64,000 nucleotides of DNA, from positions 331,858-395,857 of the forward strand of contig JXTB01000127.1 of NCBI GenBank assembly GCA_002914805.1, read 5' to 3'. This document shows, piece by piece, positions 23,043 to 33,890 of this stretch. Position numbers and translations under genes: made by a program. Position 1 is the stretch's first letter. Each line of letters begins with the position of its first letter. Under the pieces are notes generated by a model. That model did no database searches, was not told where the DNA came from, and saw only the letters and a program-made list of their open reading frames with translations. The stretch comes from Parasponia andersonii (lineage: Eukaryota > Streptophyta > Magnoliopsida > Rosales > Cannabaceae).

Positions 23043-24008
23043 ATGGGTTACTTGGCCAACATAATGGATACTAGAGAAGAGTTAAAAGTGAAGCCTGAAG
23101 AAGTGCCGGTAGTTAGTGAATTTCTAGATCTATTTTCTGAAGATTTGTATGGGTTACCACCTGATAGAGAGATAGAGTTTGTTATTGACTTATTGCCCGG
23201 TACAGCTCCTATTTCGAAAGCACCTTATAGAAAGGCTCCGGCAGAGTTAAAGGAACTGAAAGTACAGTTACAAGAGTTATTAGACAAAGGTTTTAATCGC
23301 CCAAGCTTTTCACCATGGGGTGCTCCGGTTTTATTTGTAAAGAAGAAAGAAGGGACTATGAGGGTTTGCATTGATTGTAGGGGACTGAATAAGGTCACAA
23401 TCAAAAACAAGTATCCGCTTCCCAAGATTGATGATTTGTTTGATCAACTACAAGGAGCTTCTGTGTTTTCAAAGATTGACTTAAGATCAGGTTACCACCA
23501 GTTGAAAATTAAGGAGGAAGACATTCCAAAAACAGCTTTCAGAACTAGATATGGACACTATGAGTTTTTAGTAATGCCCTTTGGATTAACGAATGCCCCA
23601 GCTGCTTTCATGGATATGATGAATCAAGTATTTAAGGATTTTCTAAATAAATTCGTTATAGTTTTCATCGATGATATTTTGATTTACTCACGCTCAAGAG
23701 ACGAGCATATGGAACATTTGAGGACTGTGTTAAGAATTCTTAGGGAAAAGCAGTTGTATGCTAAGTTTAAGAAGTGTGAATTCTGGTTAGAGAAAGTTAT
23801 CTTTCTTGGTCATGTAATTTCTGAAAATGGTATTTCTGTGGATCCAACAAAAGTTGAAGCTGTGAATAATTGGTTAAGACCTACAAATGTTTCTGAGATT
23901 CGTAGCTTCTTGGGGTTAGCTGGTTATTATAGACACTTTGTTGAGGGTTTCTCGAAGCTGGCTTCTCCATTGACTCATTTAACGAGGAAGAATGTGAAGT
24001 TTCACTAG
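23043..24008 (+). pseudogene. Chromovirus reverse transcriptase (fossil, long frame)
   Basis: A 321-residue frame. The lead-in [20 protein letters not shown] is followed by the RT motifs in order: [67 protein letters not shown] and the catalytic block [13 protein letters not shown] (about residue 215), then FLGHVIS and the thumb/connection ([19 protein letters not shown]). All metal-binding aspartates of the motif are visible. Function in the living family: copying element RNA into DNA. RNase H follows at once. As the whole element is broken, I treat this as a fossil. Confidence 0.95.
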
Positions 24009-24831
24009 AACAAAAATTGTGAAAGGAGTTTTGAGGAGTTGAAGCATCGTTTGATAACAGCCCCTATACTTTCAATACCATCCGGATCAGGAGGATTTGT
24101 TGTTTATAGTGATGCCTCAAAGAATGGTCTAGGATTGTTCTGATGCAAAATGGCAAAGTCATTGCTTATGCCTCCAGGCAATTGAAGGAATATGAAAAGA
24201 AGTATCCTACTCATGATTTAGAGCTAGCAGAAGTTGTTTTTGCACTGAAAATTTGGAGACACTATCTCTATGTGGTGAAGTGTGAGATCTACACAGATCA
24301 CAAGAGTCTAAAGTACTTCTTTACCCAAAAAGAATTGAATATGAGACAAAGAAGATGGCTTGAACTGGTGAAAGATTATAGCTGTGAGATTAACTATCAT
24401 TCAGGAAAAGCCAATGTGGTTGCTGATGCTCTAAGTAGGAAATCATTGGCTACTATGATTGTTAAGCGTGTTGATAGGAAACATCTTTTAATAGATTTAC
24501 ATAAGTTAGAGTTAGAGATTTTGCCTATAGGTTTAACAGAAAGATTAGCAGCTCTTACTTTTAAACAAACAATTTTAGAGAAACAAACAAGGTCAGAATA
24601 CAGATCCCTATATGATGAATTTAAAGAGTAAGATAGAATCCGGAAAGCAGATGGCCTTCCAAATTTCTGGTGATGGTGTAATCAGATATGGAAATAGATT
24701 GTGTGTGCCTAGTGGAATTGTTAGAAAGGACATATTGATAGAAGCTCATACCACTCCCTACTCTGTGCATCCTGGCACTACAAAGATGTATAGAGACTTA
24801 AAGATGTATTACTAGTGGCCTGGTATGAAGA
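24009..24831 (+). pseudogene. Chromovirus RNase H and integrase start (fossil)
   Basis: RNase H at about 24090-24470: SDASKNGLG block, [44 protein letters not shown] split over the frame, and [15 protein letters not shown]. The integrase N-terminal region follows at about 24590-24831 (HTTPYSVHPGTTKMYRDLKM), where the element ends. The catalytic core is absent. A few breaks. Confidence 0.9.
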
Positions 24832-26349
24832 ACCATTCTATAGGGTGCCTTCGATATTGGTGAAGTACCAGGTAATGACTCAATAACGAACTTAATTTCC
24901 TTATCTAGTGGTAATCCTGGTAATTCTTCTGGAAACACTTCTAAGAAATCTTTAACTATCGGTACATCTTCAAGTCTCAATTGATGTTCCATAGAAGTAT
25001 TTATGGCTAAATAGCCTGAACAACCATTGTCCAACAATTTCTTCGCCTTCAAAGTAGAGATGATAGGTAGATTAGTTTTTTGTGGAGTACCGATGAAAAA
25101 AAACTGAGCCTCTTCAGAAGGTTGGAAAATTACTCTTTGCTTTCCACAATCAATAGTAGCATTATACTTGGAAAGCCAATCCATATCGAGTATTACCTCA
25201 TATTCCTGCATTTCCAACATCACAGGATCCACAAATAGCTCTCTACCATCTATCTATAATGGAACTCCTTTTAGCCACTGATCTGAATATAATATTTCCC
25301 TTGATGGTAACGCTGTACTAAATACCTCTGGCAGCTGATCAGAGGGTCTACACAATCTCCTTACATATGTTATGGATGCAAATGAATGCATGGTACCAGA
25401 ATCTATTAATGCATGCGTAGGTATGTCGACGATAAGAATCTCACCTGAAACAACTGAAGGGTCTGCGTCTGTGTCAGCTTGAGTAAGTGCAAACACCCTA
25501 GCATTGGTCTTCCGAGGTTCTTCTTTCTTCTGCTCATTCTTCCACAATGGGCACTCTCTTTTGAAATGACCTTCCTTACCATATTTATAACAAAATGTGG
25601 TACGAGTTCTACACTCTCCAAGATGGTTCTTACCGCATTTTTTGCATCATGGCCACTGTTGTCTCCTTTGTTGTTCACTCTCTTGTCCACTGTTCAATCC
25701 CTTGTTTTGTTCTAACCCACCTTGGAAAAATTGACCTCTTCGTTTATTGTCATTCAAACGACCTGCATTAGGCTAGAAATCTATACGAGGAAAATTGGTA
25801 GAAGCTCTAGCTTTTAATATCTTCTCTTCTCGATGTTCAGCACGTAAAGCTTTCTCTACAGCCTGTCCATAAGAAATTGGCCCTGTAAGTCCCATGTCAA
25901 CATCTCTAGCAAACTCTAGCTTAAGTCCCTCCATAAAGCGAGTGACACTACTAACATCATTAGGGACCATGTCTGAAGTGAACCTTGCTAACTGATCGAA
26001 TTTTCTCACATATTCAGTAACTGAAAGGTTACCCTATTGTAACTTACTAAACTCATTCACATTTGTGGCCAATACTGCAGTATTGTAATATTTCTCGTTG
26101 AAAACAAATTGAAATTCTATCCATGTCATCTGAGTAGTGTCTCTGGCTTGCCTAATCATATCCCACCATATGCATACATCTTTCTTTAACATTTAAACAG
26201 GACAATAAACTTTCTCCCTTTCATTAAGCTGCATAAAGTAAAAAATTGTTTCCAACTAACATTTCCATTCTTCTGCATCGAGTGTATCTGTAGTACCCTC
26301 AAATATTGGCGGGTGTTGTTTCCTAAACTGTTCATACAGTGGTTCAAGA
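24832..26349 (-). pseudogene. Chromovirus gag, protease and RT start (fossil)
   Basis: Minus strand: gag capsid at about 25773-26340 (KFDQLARFTSDMV, MEGLKLEFARDVD), nucleocapsid near 25540-25660 with a cysteine knuckle region, protease at about 25150-25500 (ALIDSGTMHSFAS; later VILDMDWLSKYNATIDCG), and the RT lead-in (LPGLPLDKEIKFVIESLPG) down to 24832. Domain order and phrasing match the plus-strand neighbour at 21538-23300, but the sequence differs clearly, so it is not a recent copy of it. Several breaks. Confidence 0.85.
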
Positions 26350-27276
26350 GCCAGTTGAGAGAAGTGTAAGAAGGTGTTGGAGAGGCTCAGGTCGTGGTTG
26401 GAGAGAAAGGGAAAGCAAATGACCAGATTTGGTCTAAAAGTGATACTTAATGACTAAGAAATTGCATAACTTAAATTCTAAGGGGTATTTTGTTCATTAC
26501 TTTCCATGTGTCAAGCTCTAAAACATCCTTAGCATAGTCACCACATTGCTGGTCACTCCTATACACCTAAGTGTAGCCAAAGTTGGTGAATCCTACCTTA
26601 GAAAGTGAAAACTAGTCATACTTTGACTTATGATCCTATATGGCCAATCCTATTATAATTTGGTGGAACCTAGCCCCATAACTAATCATTAAATATAAAA
26701 GTAAGTCAATTAGACTCCAATTAATAATAAAACATAGTATCAATGCCCAATTAATAGAATGCACAAAATTGATACTACGCGACTAAGCTGAATCTAAGCT
26801 AGCTTAGTGCAACAAAATACCAATTAGTGTCCTGAATGCCACCTCGTGCTTACCTGGAGCCGACAAATAAAAAGCTATAAATAAGTCCTAGACATTGAAT
26901 TAAGCCTATTTGACAAGTTAAACACACAGTGAATTTGGCTCCGAAGTACGTGATAATTGCATTTTACTGAAAAACTACTGTTTGACCAAGTTATCAACAA
27001 GTACGATCTTAATACATGTGTACATAGTATTAGTTTCATAATTATATTCTTTGTTCTTTTAGCACACTGAGCTCTCTCTCTGAGGGTATTGAACCTTTAC
27101 ACTACGTCGGGACACTTCGACAATCATTTGTGTAATAACATGTATGTAAAAGCACATAACATAAGGAATGAGCATATTTTTATGAAACTAGAATTAATGA
27201 CTTCTACATGCCTAATATGTAATTAGAACATGTTTATTATTGGCTCTCTTTATTATGTGAGGAGCTAGATTTCACA
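26350..27276 (-). repeat. 5' LTR part of the minus-strand chromovirus
   Basis: The minus strand starts TGTGAAATCTAGCTCC at 27276 and matches, nearly base for base over about 0.9 kb, the first part of the LTR at about 18440-19368. It passes into gag at about 26350 without a primer site. The adjoining sequence at 27277 is the pre-integrase region of a copia element. Confidence 0.85.
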
Positions 27277-28224
27277 TTGGCCATATGTCAGAATGAGGCT
27301 TAAAGATTCTCTCTAAGCAGAGATTAAAGTTTAGCACATCTAGCTCTAGAATTAAAAAAGTTCTAGACTTGGTTCACTTTGATGTTTGGCAAGCATCGGT
27401 AATGTCTCTAGGAGGAGCTAGATACTTTGTATCTTTTATTGATGATCACTTTAGGAGATGTTGGGTGTATCCTATCAAGAGAAGGCAGATGTGTTTCCAG
27501 TCTTCAAAATATTCAAAGTACGGATAGAGCTTGAATCTGGAGAAAAGATCAAGTGTTTAAGTTTGTACAATGGAGGAGAATATATAAGCGATGAATTTGA
27601 TAACTTCTGTCAACAAGAAGGTATCAAGAGGCAGTTCACAGTGGCGTACACTCCTCAACAAAATGGAGTGGCAGAGCGGATGAACAGAACCTTGTTGGAA
27701 AGAACAAGAGAAATATTGAAAGCTACAGGTCTTCCCAAGACATTCTAGGTAGAAGCAATCAAAACTGCCTATTATGTGATCAATCGATCTCCATCAATAA
27801 TAATTGATCTGAAGACACCGATGGAGACGTGGACTGGTAAGCCAGCTGATTATTCTCGCTTACATTTGGATGTCTTATGTACGTGACGTACAATACTCAA
27901 GAAAACACAAAACTAGATTCAAAGTCCAAAAGGTGTGTACTCTTGGGATATGCTGATGAAGTTAAGGGATATCGCTTATGGGATCCCACTGCCCATAAGG
28001 TTATGATATTTTCAGAGAATAAGCTACAAGAGAAGAGAGACGATAGCAGACCAGAAACTACTATAGTTCAGGTAGAAAAGAATACTGAAGATTCAGATTC
28101 TTCTGAAGTAGCACTAGAGTCAGAAGTAGAAGAACCAGTTGAGGAAGAGGCTTCAGAAATTTGTCAGTTAACTCGTGAGAGAAGAAGTATCCCTATGGAT
28201 GACAGCAATGTAAGAAGAGATTGA
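27277..28224 (+). pseudogene. Copia pre-integrase end and integrase (fossil)
   Basis: After the GHMSE motif comes the integrase core: LDLVHFDVW, YFVSFIDDHFRRCWVYP, then (27458-27748) GGEYISDEFDNFCQQEGIKR and YTPQQNGVAERMNRTLLE, which holds the acidic residue of the catalytic triad. Downstream (27877-28224) is the C-terminal part with SKRCVLLGYADEVKGYRLWD and an acidic linker (SEVEEPVEEEASE) toward RT. Broken. Confidence 0.9.
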
Positions 28225-28800
28225 AGACTTTCACAAGAACAAGACATGGGATCTTGTTTCTCTACCACAAAGAAGGAAGGCTATTGGCAACAAATGGGTT
28301 CACAAGATCAAGCATGATAGCAATGATCAAATGGAGCAGTATCGTGCGAGATTAGTGGTAAAAAGATATGCTCAGAAAGAAGGTATTGACTTCAATGAGA
28401 TATTTTAACCTGTAGTTCGATTGACAATAGTCATAGTGGTTCTGGCGATGTGTGCTATGTTTGACCTACATCTAGAGCAGCTAGATGTGAAAACTGCTTT
28501 TCTTCATGGAAAACTTGAAGAAGAGATTTATATGCTCCAACCAGAAGGTTTTACTGAAATAGGCAAGGAGAACTTAGTTTGTAGGTTGAACGAATCTCTG
28601 CACGATCTCAAACAGGCGCTGAGGTGTTGGTATAAGAGATTTGATTCCTTCATCATAAGCCTTGGGTACAACAGACTCAGTTCAGACCACTGCACATACT
28701 TCAGGAGGTTTGATGAAGATGGTAACTTCATTATCTTATTATTGTACGTGAATGACATGTTGATAGCGGGTCCCAACAAAGGCAGAATCTAAGAATTGAA
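28225..28800 (+). pseudogene. Copia reverse transcriptase (fossil)
   Basis: Lead-in WDLVSLPQ, KWVHKIKHDS and YAQKEGIDF near 28250-28400; core at 28421-28792 with LEQLDVKTAFLHGKLEEEIY, KQALRCWYKRFDSF and ILLLYVNDMLIAG, the position of the usual YVDD block. Continues into the frame at 28796 (DLGPANKILEMQI). Broken. Confidence 0.9.
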
Positions 28801-29710
28801 GGCACAGTTAGTTAGGGAATTTGAAATGAAGGATTTGGGACCAGCAAACAAGATTCTGGAGATGCAAATTCACCAAGACAGAGGTAACAAGAAGTTTCGG
28901 CTTTCTCAGAAGAATTATTTGAAGAAAATCTTATGCTGCTTCAATATGCAAGATTGTAAGTCGATTTCTACCCCACTTCCTATTAACTTCAAGTTATCCT
29001 CCGGGATGTGTCCTAGCAATGAAATAGAGAGGATGGAAATGTCTCGAGTACCGTATGCATCAGCAGTGGGAAGCTTAATGTTCACTATGATATGTACAAG
29101 ACCAGACATTGCATAAGCAGTGGGAGCGGTTAGTCGATATATGGCGAATCCTGGTGGAGAGCATTAGAATACTGTGAAGAGAATTTTGAGATACGTCAAA
29201 GGAACCTCAGATGCTGCATGATGTTATGGAGGATCATAATTTACTATCAAAGGATATGTTGATTCAGATTTTGCGAGTGATCTTGACAAACGAAAATCTA
29301 CTACAGGCTATGTGTTTACTCTTGCAGAAGGAGTTGTAAGCTAGGTTTCAAAACTACAAACTGTTGTGGCTTTATCTACAACAGAATCAGAATACATAGC
29401 GGCTACACATGCTTGTAAAGAGGCTATTGGAATTCAAAGGTTATTAGAGGAGCTCGAGCACAAACAAGAAAAGATTTCTCTATTTTGTGACAGTCAGAGT
29501 GCCTTGCACATTGCATAGAATCCAGCCTTTCATTCCAGAATAAAGCACATTAGCATTCAATATCACTTTTTTCGAGAAGTAGTAGAAGATAGAAGTGTGA
29601 ACATGAAGAAGATTCACACAAAGGAGAACCTAGCAGATGCTTTAACCAAACCAATCAACACTGACAAGTTCCAGTGGTGTAGATCCTTATATGGCCTAGC
29701 AGAAATATAA
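28801..29710 (+). pseudogene. Copia RT thumb and RNase H (fossil)
   Basis: 28796-29116 holds the RT C-terminal part (LSQKNYLKKIL, VPYASAVGSLMFTMICTRPD). RNase H follows: STTGYVFTLAEG, VALSTTESEYIAA, KEAIGIQRLLEEL, LFCDSQSALHIA, HIS.QYHFFREVVE and the terminal block NLADALTKPINTDKF near 29625-29670. A stop after SLYGLAEI at about 29708 fits the family's natural end. Broken. Confidence 0.9.
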
Positions 29711-29782
29711 GCAGCGTGAAGAATTGACAAGGAAAGAAAAGAGAGATTTATCAAGTATGAAGACATGATTGAAATGAAGTCT

Positions 29783-29795
29783 TCAAGTGGGAGAA
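29783..29795 (+). other. Polypurine tract of the copia element
   Basis: CAAGTGGGAGAA just before the LTR start TGTTGAAC, the usual Tork/Tnt1 arrangement. Confidence 0.85.
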
Positions 29796-29828
29796 TGTTG
29801 AACAAATCAACAATTGTAGCTCACCAAC

Positions 29829-29965
29829 CAGCCGCAGTAGGAACAGTGAAAAAAAGGGCAGCCGCAATAGGAATAGTAAAAAGGGCAACCGCAGTAAGAA
29901 TAGTAAAAAGGGCAGCCGCAATAGCAATAGTGAAAAGAGTAGCCATAACAGCAATAGTAAAAGAT
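29829..29965 (+). repeat. 27-bp minisatellite in the copia U3
   Basis: Five tandem copies, the first 29 bp and the others 27 bp, with the core GCAGCCGCAATAGGAATAG and a poly-A spacer. It lies just upstream of the TATA box, where Tnt1-type elements are known to keep tandem enhancer-like repeats. Its regulatory role here is inferred from position only. The open frames across it on both strands (Leu/Arg-rich or Ala/Val-rich) are by-products of the repeat. Confidence 0.9.
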
Positions 29966-29990
29966 GGTGTTCACACCACCTTTCAAGTTC

Positions 29991-30001
29991 TATAAATACG
30001 G
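29991..30001 (+). promoter_or_regulatory. TATA box of the copia LTR
   Basis: TATAAATACGG, 26 bases after the minisatellite. A plant-type core promoter in the expected LTR position. Confidence 0.7.
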
Positions 30002-30490
30002 AGGGCTTCATCACTTGTTTTGTATCCCATTCTAAATCATCTTCCTTTCTAAGAGAGAATTCAAGTTTAGGAATTCCTCTTAGTGTCCCACTTGTTTTCT
30101 CCTATATTATTTAGAGAGAGTGTTTTCTCTTATTTTAAGAGAGAGAGAGGTTCATTTGTTCTCTCCTTGTATTTAGAGAGAAGTGAGTTGTAATCTCATT
30201 TTCATAGTGAAAATTCTTCACAGCCTTATCTGTAGACGTAGCCTAAATTTGGTGAATCATGTTAATTCTTTTTTGTGCCTTATTTTTTTCATTTTACCTA
30301 AATTTTCTCAACTCGTATTTTAGTTATGTGTTATCACTTCCACAAAGCCGATCTTCTAACACATATCTAGTATTCCATTTTCTTGAGCCAAACTACAAGA
30401 GACATAGGTTTAGCTGATTTTTATTTTATTTTTAATTATTATTTTTTTTTTCATTTGTTTTGGTCTTTGACAAGTCTATATTCTTCTGAC

Positions 30491-31171
30491 TAAAGGTATC
30501 AAAATGGGCCAAGCCAAATGAGCAGTCCTACGGTCCGTCATTGTGGCCTATAGGTTGGTCTGGCCTGACTCGCACTATTACTGGCTCGGCTCCAGCACGG
30601 CCTTAGGGTAGGACCAAACTAGGCTATATGTCTAGGCTTGTTAGGCCGGCTCGATCTGGCCCACCAATCTAGCCCGCATGGGCCGTTCCAGTCTAGCTCG
30701 CCAAAAATAATTTTTTCTATTTTTTTAAAAAATATTTTAAATATATTTAAATACAAAACTTTTTCTAATACTTATAAATATACATTCAATCACTTTTTTT
30801 TTCACACTTTCAACTTTCAATTTAATTCTAAATAATTTTTCAATACTTAAAAATTTTTTATCAACTATTCTACTTATATATTTTTAACCTATTTAATTAT
30901 TTTTAAATTTTTATCGATAGGAAAAATACATAACATATTATTTATTTTTTCATAAATTTTATTTTAAATTTCTAATATTTTAAACTAATTATGCAAATAA
31001 TAATCTAATTTTTTTAATTTTTTTGAAATTAAATTAAGCTAAGAACGAGCTGGACTAGCTAGGCTTGCTTAGGAGTTCGGCGGGCATACGAGCAGAGTTT
31101 GGCTCTATTTTAAATTCTTGGCTCGGCTAGGCCAACCTGCTTTCTTAGACCTGCTTATTTTAACACCTTTA
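30491..31171. mobile_element. Non-autonomous hAT-like DNA transposon, 681 bp
   Basis: The ends form an imperfect terminal inverted repeat: TAAAGGTATCAAAATGGGCC at 30491, and TAAAGGTGTTAAAATAAGCA read inward from 31171 (15 of 20 identical). They are flanked by an 8-bp near-repeat, CTTCTGAC (30483-30490) and CTTTTAAC (31172-31179), 6 of 8 identical, the length hAT transposases make. Subterminal parts are rich in GGCC/GCCGG motifs (TTAGGCCGGCTCG) on both sides of an AT-rich centre, a pattern common in plant hAT derivatives. No transposase frame. The diverged duplication suggests it is old. Confidence 0.75.
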
Positions 31172-33282
31172 CTTTTAACTAGGAGTCCATCCTTTTTCTT
31201 TCTTTTTTTTTTAATTAAAGTTTTCATCAAACTGTTGAGGTTTGATTAAAAAAATAAAAAGAAGAGATATATTGCATACATTACAGATAAATCCAACCGA
31301 TATAAAAGAAATGTTTTTTTTTCTTTCTCTTTTTTATTTTTTTCCCCCTTTGTTTTTATTGTTATTATATATGCTAATTTTCTTTTAAATTTTCCACATG
31401 AAAGTTTCATTATTTTTTAAGGAGAAAATAAGAAAACAAAAGGGCATAACGTGTAATTGTCTTATTCTTCAACTTGTTATGCTTTTCTCTTTCTAAATAA
31501 TTATTTGCAAGAAGCAAAACAGAGATGGGTCATTTTGTGCAAAACTTTCGAATATGCTTATTATTTTGTGTGCAATATTGACCTAATCGCCAAATCTTTC
31601 AAAATGCTTTTTATTTTAACTGACTTTGTACACAAGGGTCGAGAGACAAGTCAACAAAATTCAAAAAAAAAAAAAAAAAAAAAAGAGAAGGCCAGAGAGA
31701 CCTAAACGCAAAACACAAGCTGTTGAGTTTCTTGGAAATTACCACACATTGCACGGAAACTTTCAATTTATACTTACTTTGAACAAAAGCTAAGTACTGG
31801 CCCCGTAGCCCTATAATATTTTCCAAAGTTTGTAGTTCTATGTATACATTTTCCACAAGCTAGTTGGAAGTGGCATCATCAATTTTAACTTTGGTTCATG
31901 ACTTCTAATGAGACCAGTTGTCTAGTTCATTAATTTTTCATTAGACCCTGCAAATCCACACAAGAAAAAAATAGCTTTTATAAATAGTGTTTGCTTTTCC
32001 AAGCACGAACATTGCTATCGACCGGACTATAAATAAGCTAAGTCAGCACGACTTTGAACAAAAGAAAAGTAAAAATAAAGAGAAGAAGAAATATAATGAA
32101 GTCTCGAGGAAAAGAAGGGACAATTTGAAAGAAGTTTGAAAAGAATTGTATTAAGAAAGCTAGCTAGCTACCAAATTTCACTCCACACTACTTGACACAC
32201 GTAAATTATTTTATAAACATAAAATTTGGAAAAAGCTAGCAATGCTAGATAAAAAATTCAAATCACTTGTCCAATTTTTTCATTTTTTAAAGAACATTAT
32301 TTTTTTATGAAATACAATTCAATCTTTCTTCGAATAATTAACTAGTTAAGTACCAATATCCTGCATACTATAGACGGACCATAACAGTAAGTAATCGAAT
32401 CCATTGTTACGAGGAAATAATTACGTGCAATATGTAAAAATGTGATTAAAAATCCACCCGTCATTATTAGAGCTTCACTCTTTCTAATCATCTTCCACCA
32501 CCTAGGATGATGGATCTTCTGCTAAGATCAATATTTGATTATATAAATTCTTTTAAATTTGGATCATAGAAGATCTATTAATAAAAAAAAGAAAAACATA
32601 AAAATAAAAAAAAAAACAATCAAAATTAATAAAACTACACAAATCTACTATCGGACAAGACAAACTCCAATATGATCAATAGAACTTTTGGAACAAAGAC
32701 TTTCACCCAAATGGAAAAGATTAAAAAATATTCTAAAAAGACTATTTAAAAAGTCCTATAGTACAAATTATTGAAGGGTAATAGAGGATCTCACCTTCTG
32801 ATGAGGTAAAAATCGGGTGAAAAGTTGCAGAATGAATAAAGTTGCAGAATGGTGGTTGATTTTTCAAATCTCCAGAGACATTTCACCTGTCATTTTTTTT
32901 TTTCTTCGAAGGACCAGTCTAATTTTACATTCTTAGTTAATTTCCAGCTAATAAAATAGTAACACATTATTTAAAATTTAAAACCAATTCATCTTGATTC
33001 CAAAAAAAAAAAACGAAAAAAGAAAAAGAAACCACCTCATAAATGTGTCAACTTTATCAATATTCTTATTTAAATTTTTAATAGGATGTGTCATCCATTC
33101 CATTTTTTGGATATAGATTGGGATACTAAATTAAAAGGAATTTGAATTCGTAGATAAGATGATGATAATCAAGGAATTCGCAAATAAGATGATGATCAAC
33201 ACCTTGGTTCTCCTATTCTATTACAAACAAATATTCATAAATAGGAAATAAAATAATATCATTGCCAGTTGGAAGATATTAT
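31172..33282. other. AT-rich intergenic stretch without recognisable gene
   Basis: Contains homopolymer runs (a poly-A of about 22 near 31662-31684) and scattered poly-T. A short near-duplication at about 33140-33207 shares AGATAAGATGATGAT. The open frames (31457-31705, 31611-31856) are short, low in complexity and without motifs. No promoter, exon or tRNA could be supported. Confidence 0.5.
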
Positions 33283-33890
33283 TGTTGAAATCCGATGATA
33301 TTTGCCGGATTTAGAATATTATTTTTCCTTTTAGTTTTTTGGTAATAATCTAGCATAATTATAGGCCAATGATTCAAATTTATTTAGAAGATTTTCTATA
33401 GGTTTTTAGTCGTAAATTTATTGTCCTGATTGGGTCTAAAATCTTTATATATTTGTATTTTGAAATCTCTATATATTTGTATTCTCTTTTCTTATGAAAT
33501 TATGAAAGAATAAAAAATATAGTCTATATTATTTTTGTTAAGAAGGTATCTTTTCTTGAGTTGGTATGTTCGAATCTTTCCAAATTTAGAAAATTGGCAT
33601 TAACTTGACGATGCACGATGGAATCCGATGATTATTTCCGGGGTTTAAAAGATTTGAACCAAGCACCAACTTAAGGGGTGTGTTGAAATCCGATAATATT
33701 TTCCGCACATAGAATATTATTTTCCTTCTTAGTTTTTCGGTAATAATCTGGCATAATTATAAGCTAGGGTCCTAATTGGGTCTGAAATCTATATATATTT
33801 GTATCCTCTTTTATTATGAAATTGTGAAAGAGTAAGAAAAGTGGTCTATATTATGTTTGTTAAGAATTACGAAAAAATCTTAAGCTTGCA
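33283..33890 (+). mobile_element. Very short direct-repeat element (TRIM-like)
   Basis: Two direct repeats starting TGTTGAAATCCGAT: 33283-about 33560 and 33681-about 33890, separated by about 120 bases with no coding capacity. The second copy is preceded by a purine-rich AAGGGGTG (33673-33680), like a polypurine tract. After the first copy TTGGTATGTT recalls a diverged Met primer site (TTGGTATCAG). This fits a terminal-repeat retrotransposon in miniature or a strongly shortened copia-type element. A third partial match to the repeat start lies inside (about 33614-33646). No target duplication could be shown, and the right ends of the repeats are approximate. Confidence 0.65.

Larger units (their letters stand above)
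20627..24831 (+). mobile_element. Plus-strand chromovirus (Tekay/Del-like), best-preserved gag-pol
   Basis: A short 5' LTR (20627-21335), tRNA-Met primer site (21340-21351), gag (from 21538), protease, RT, RNase H and the integrase zinc-finger start, ending at 24831 against a minus-strand copy of the same family. It lies inside integrase of the minus-strand element (20626). The 3' part and 3' LTR are not present. Frames over RT and RNase H are long (321 and 162 residues), so it is younger or better preserved than its neighbours, but it still has several breaks. Confidence 0.85.
16662..27276 (-). mobile_element. Minus-strand chromovirus interrupted by a plus-strand copy
   Basis: Reading the minus strand: a 5' LTR part (27276 to about 26350), gag-protease-RT start (26349 to 24832), the intruding plus-strand element (24831 to 20627), integrase with chromodomain (20626 to about 19450), polypurine tract, 3' LTR (19368 to 16662). 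The two LTR segments that can be compared (26350-27276 and about 18440-19368) are very similar by eye, which supports one element. RT core and RNase H are not seen. The target duplications at the outer ends do not match (AATTT at 16657-16661; TTGGC at 27277-27281), so a later rearrangement is likely. Broken. Confidence 0.7.
27277..30361 (+). mobile_element. Ty1/copia element (Tork/Tnt1-like), 3' part with 3' LTR
   Basis: Copia order on the plus strand: end of the pre-integrase region (GHMSE at about 27280), integrase core, RT, RNase H, polypurine tract (29783-29795) and a 566-bp LTR (29796-30361). Gag, protease and the 5' LTR are not in the window; the element begins exactly at the border of a minus-strand chromovirus LTR, the likely interrupter. 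RT phrases (LEQLDVKTAFLHG, NLVCRLNESLHDLKQA, RLSSDHC) are close to Tnt1. Broken in several places. Confidence 0.9.
29796..30361 (+). repeat. 3' LTR of the copia element
   Basis: Starts TGTTGAACAAATC and ends ...TTCTAACA (30361, possibly 30363). A TATA box (TATAAATACGG, 29991) sits mid-LTR, as expected for U3/R. U3 holds a 27-bp minisatellite (29829-29965). R/U5 is rich in GAGAGA runs. Later DNA has no repeat of the LTR. Confidence 0.85.

Noticed and set aside
23043-24008. Long RT frame as a domesticated host gene
   Set aside because: It has the full gag-protease context, primer site and LTR of a chromovirus and continues into RNase H, so there is no sign of separation from the element.
29751-30014. 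Leucine-rich frame on the minus strand as a membrane peptide
   Set aside because: It is the translation of the 27-bp minisatellite in the copia LTR; the 9-residue period equals the repeat unit.
31611-31856. 81-residue minus-strand frame in the 4-kb gap as a small gene
   Set aside because: Built partly from a poly-A/T run (run of Phe residues); no start context, motif or splice structure.
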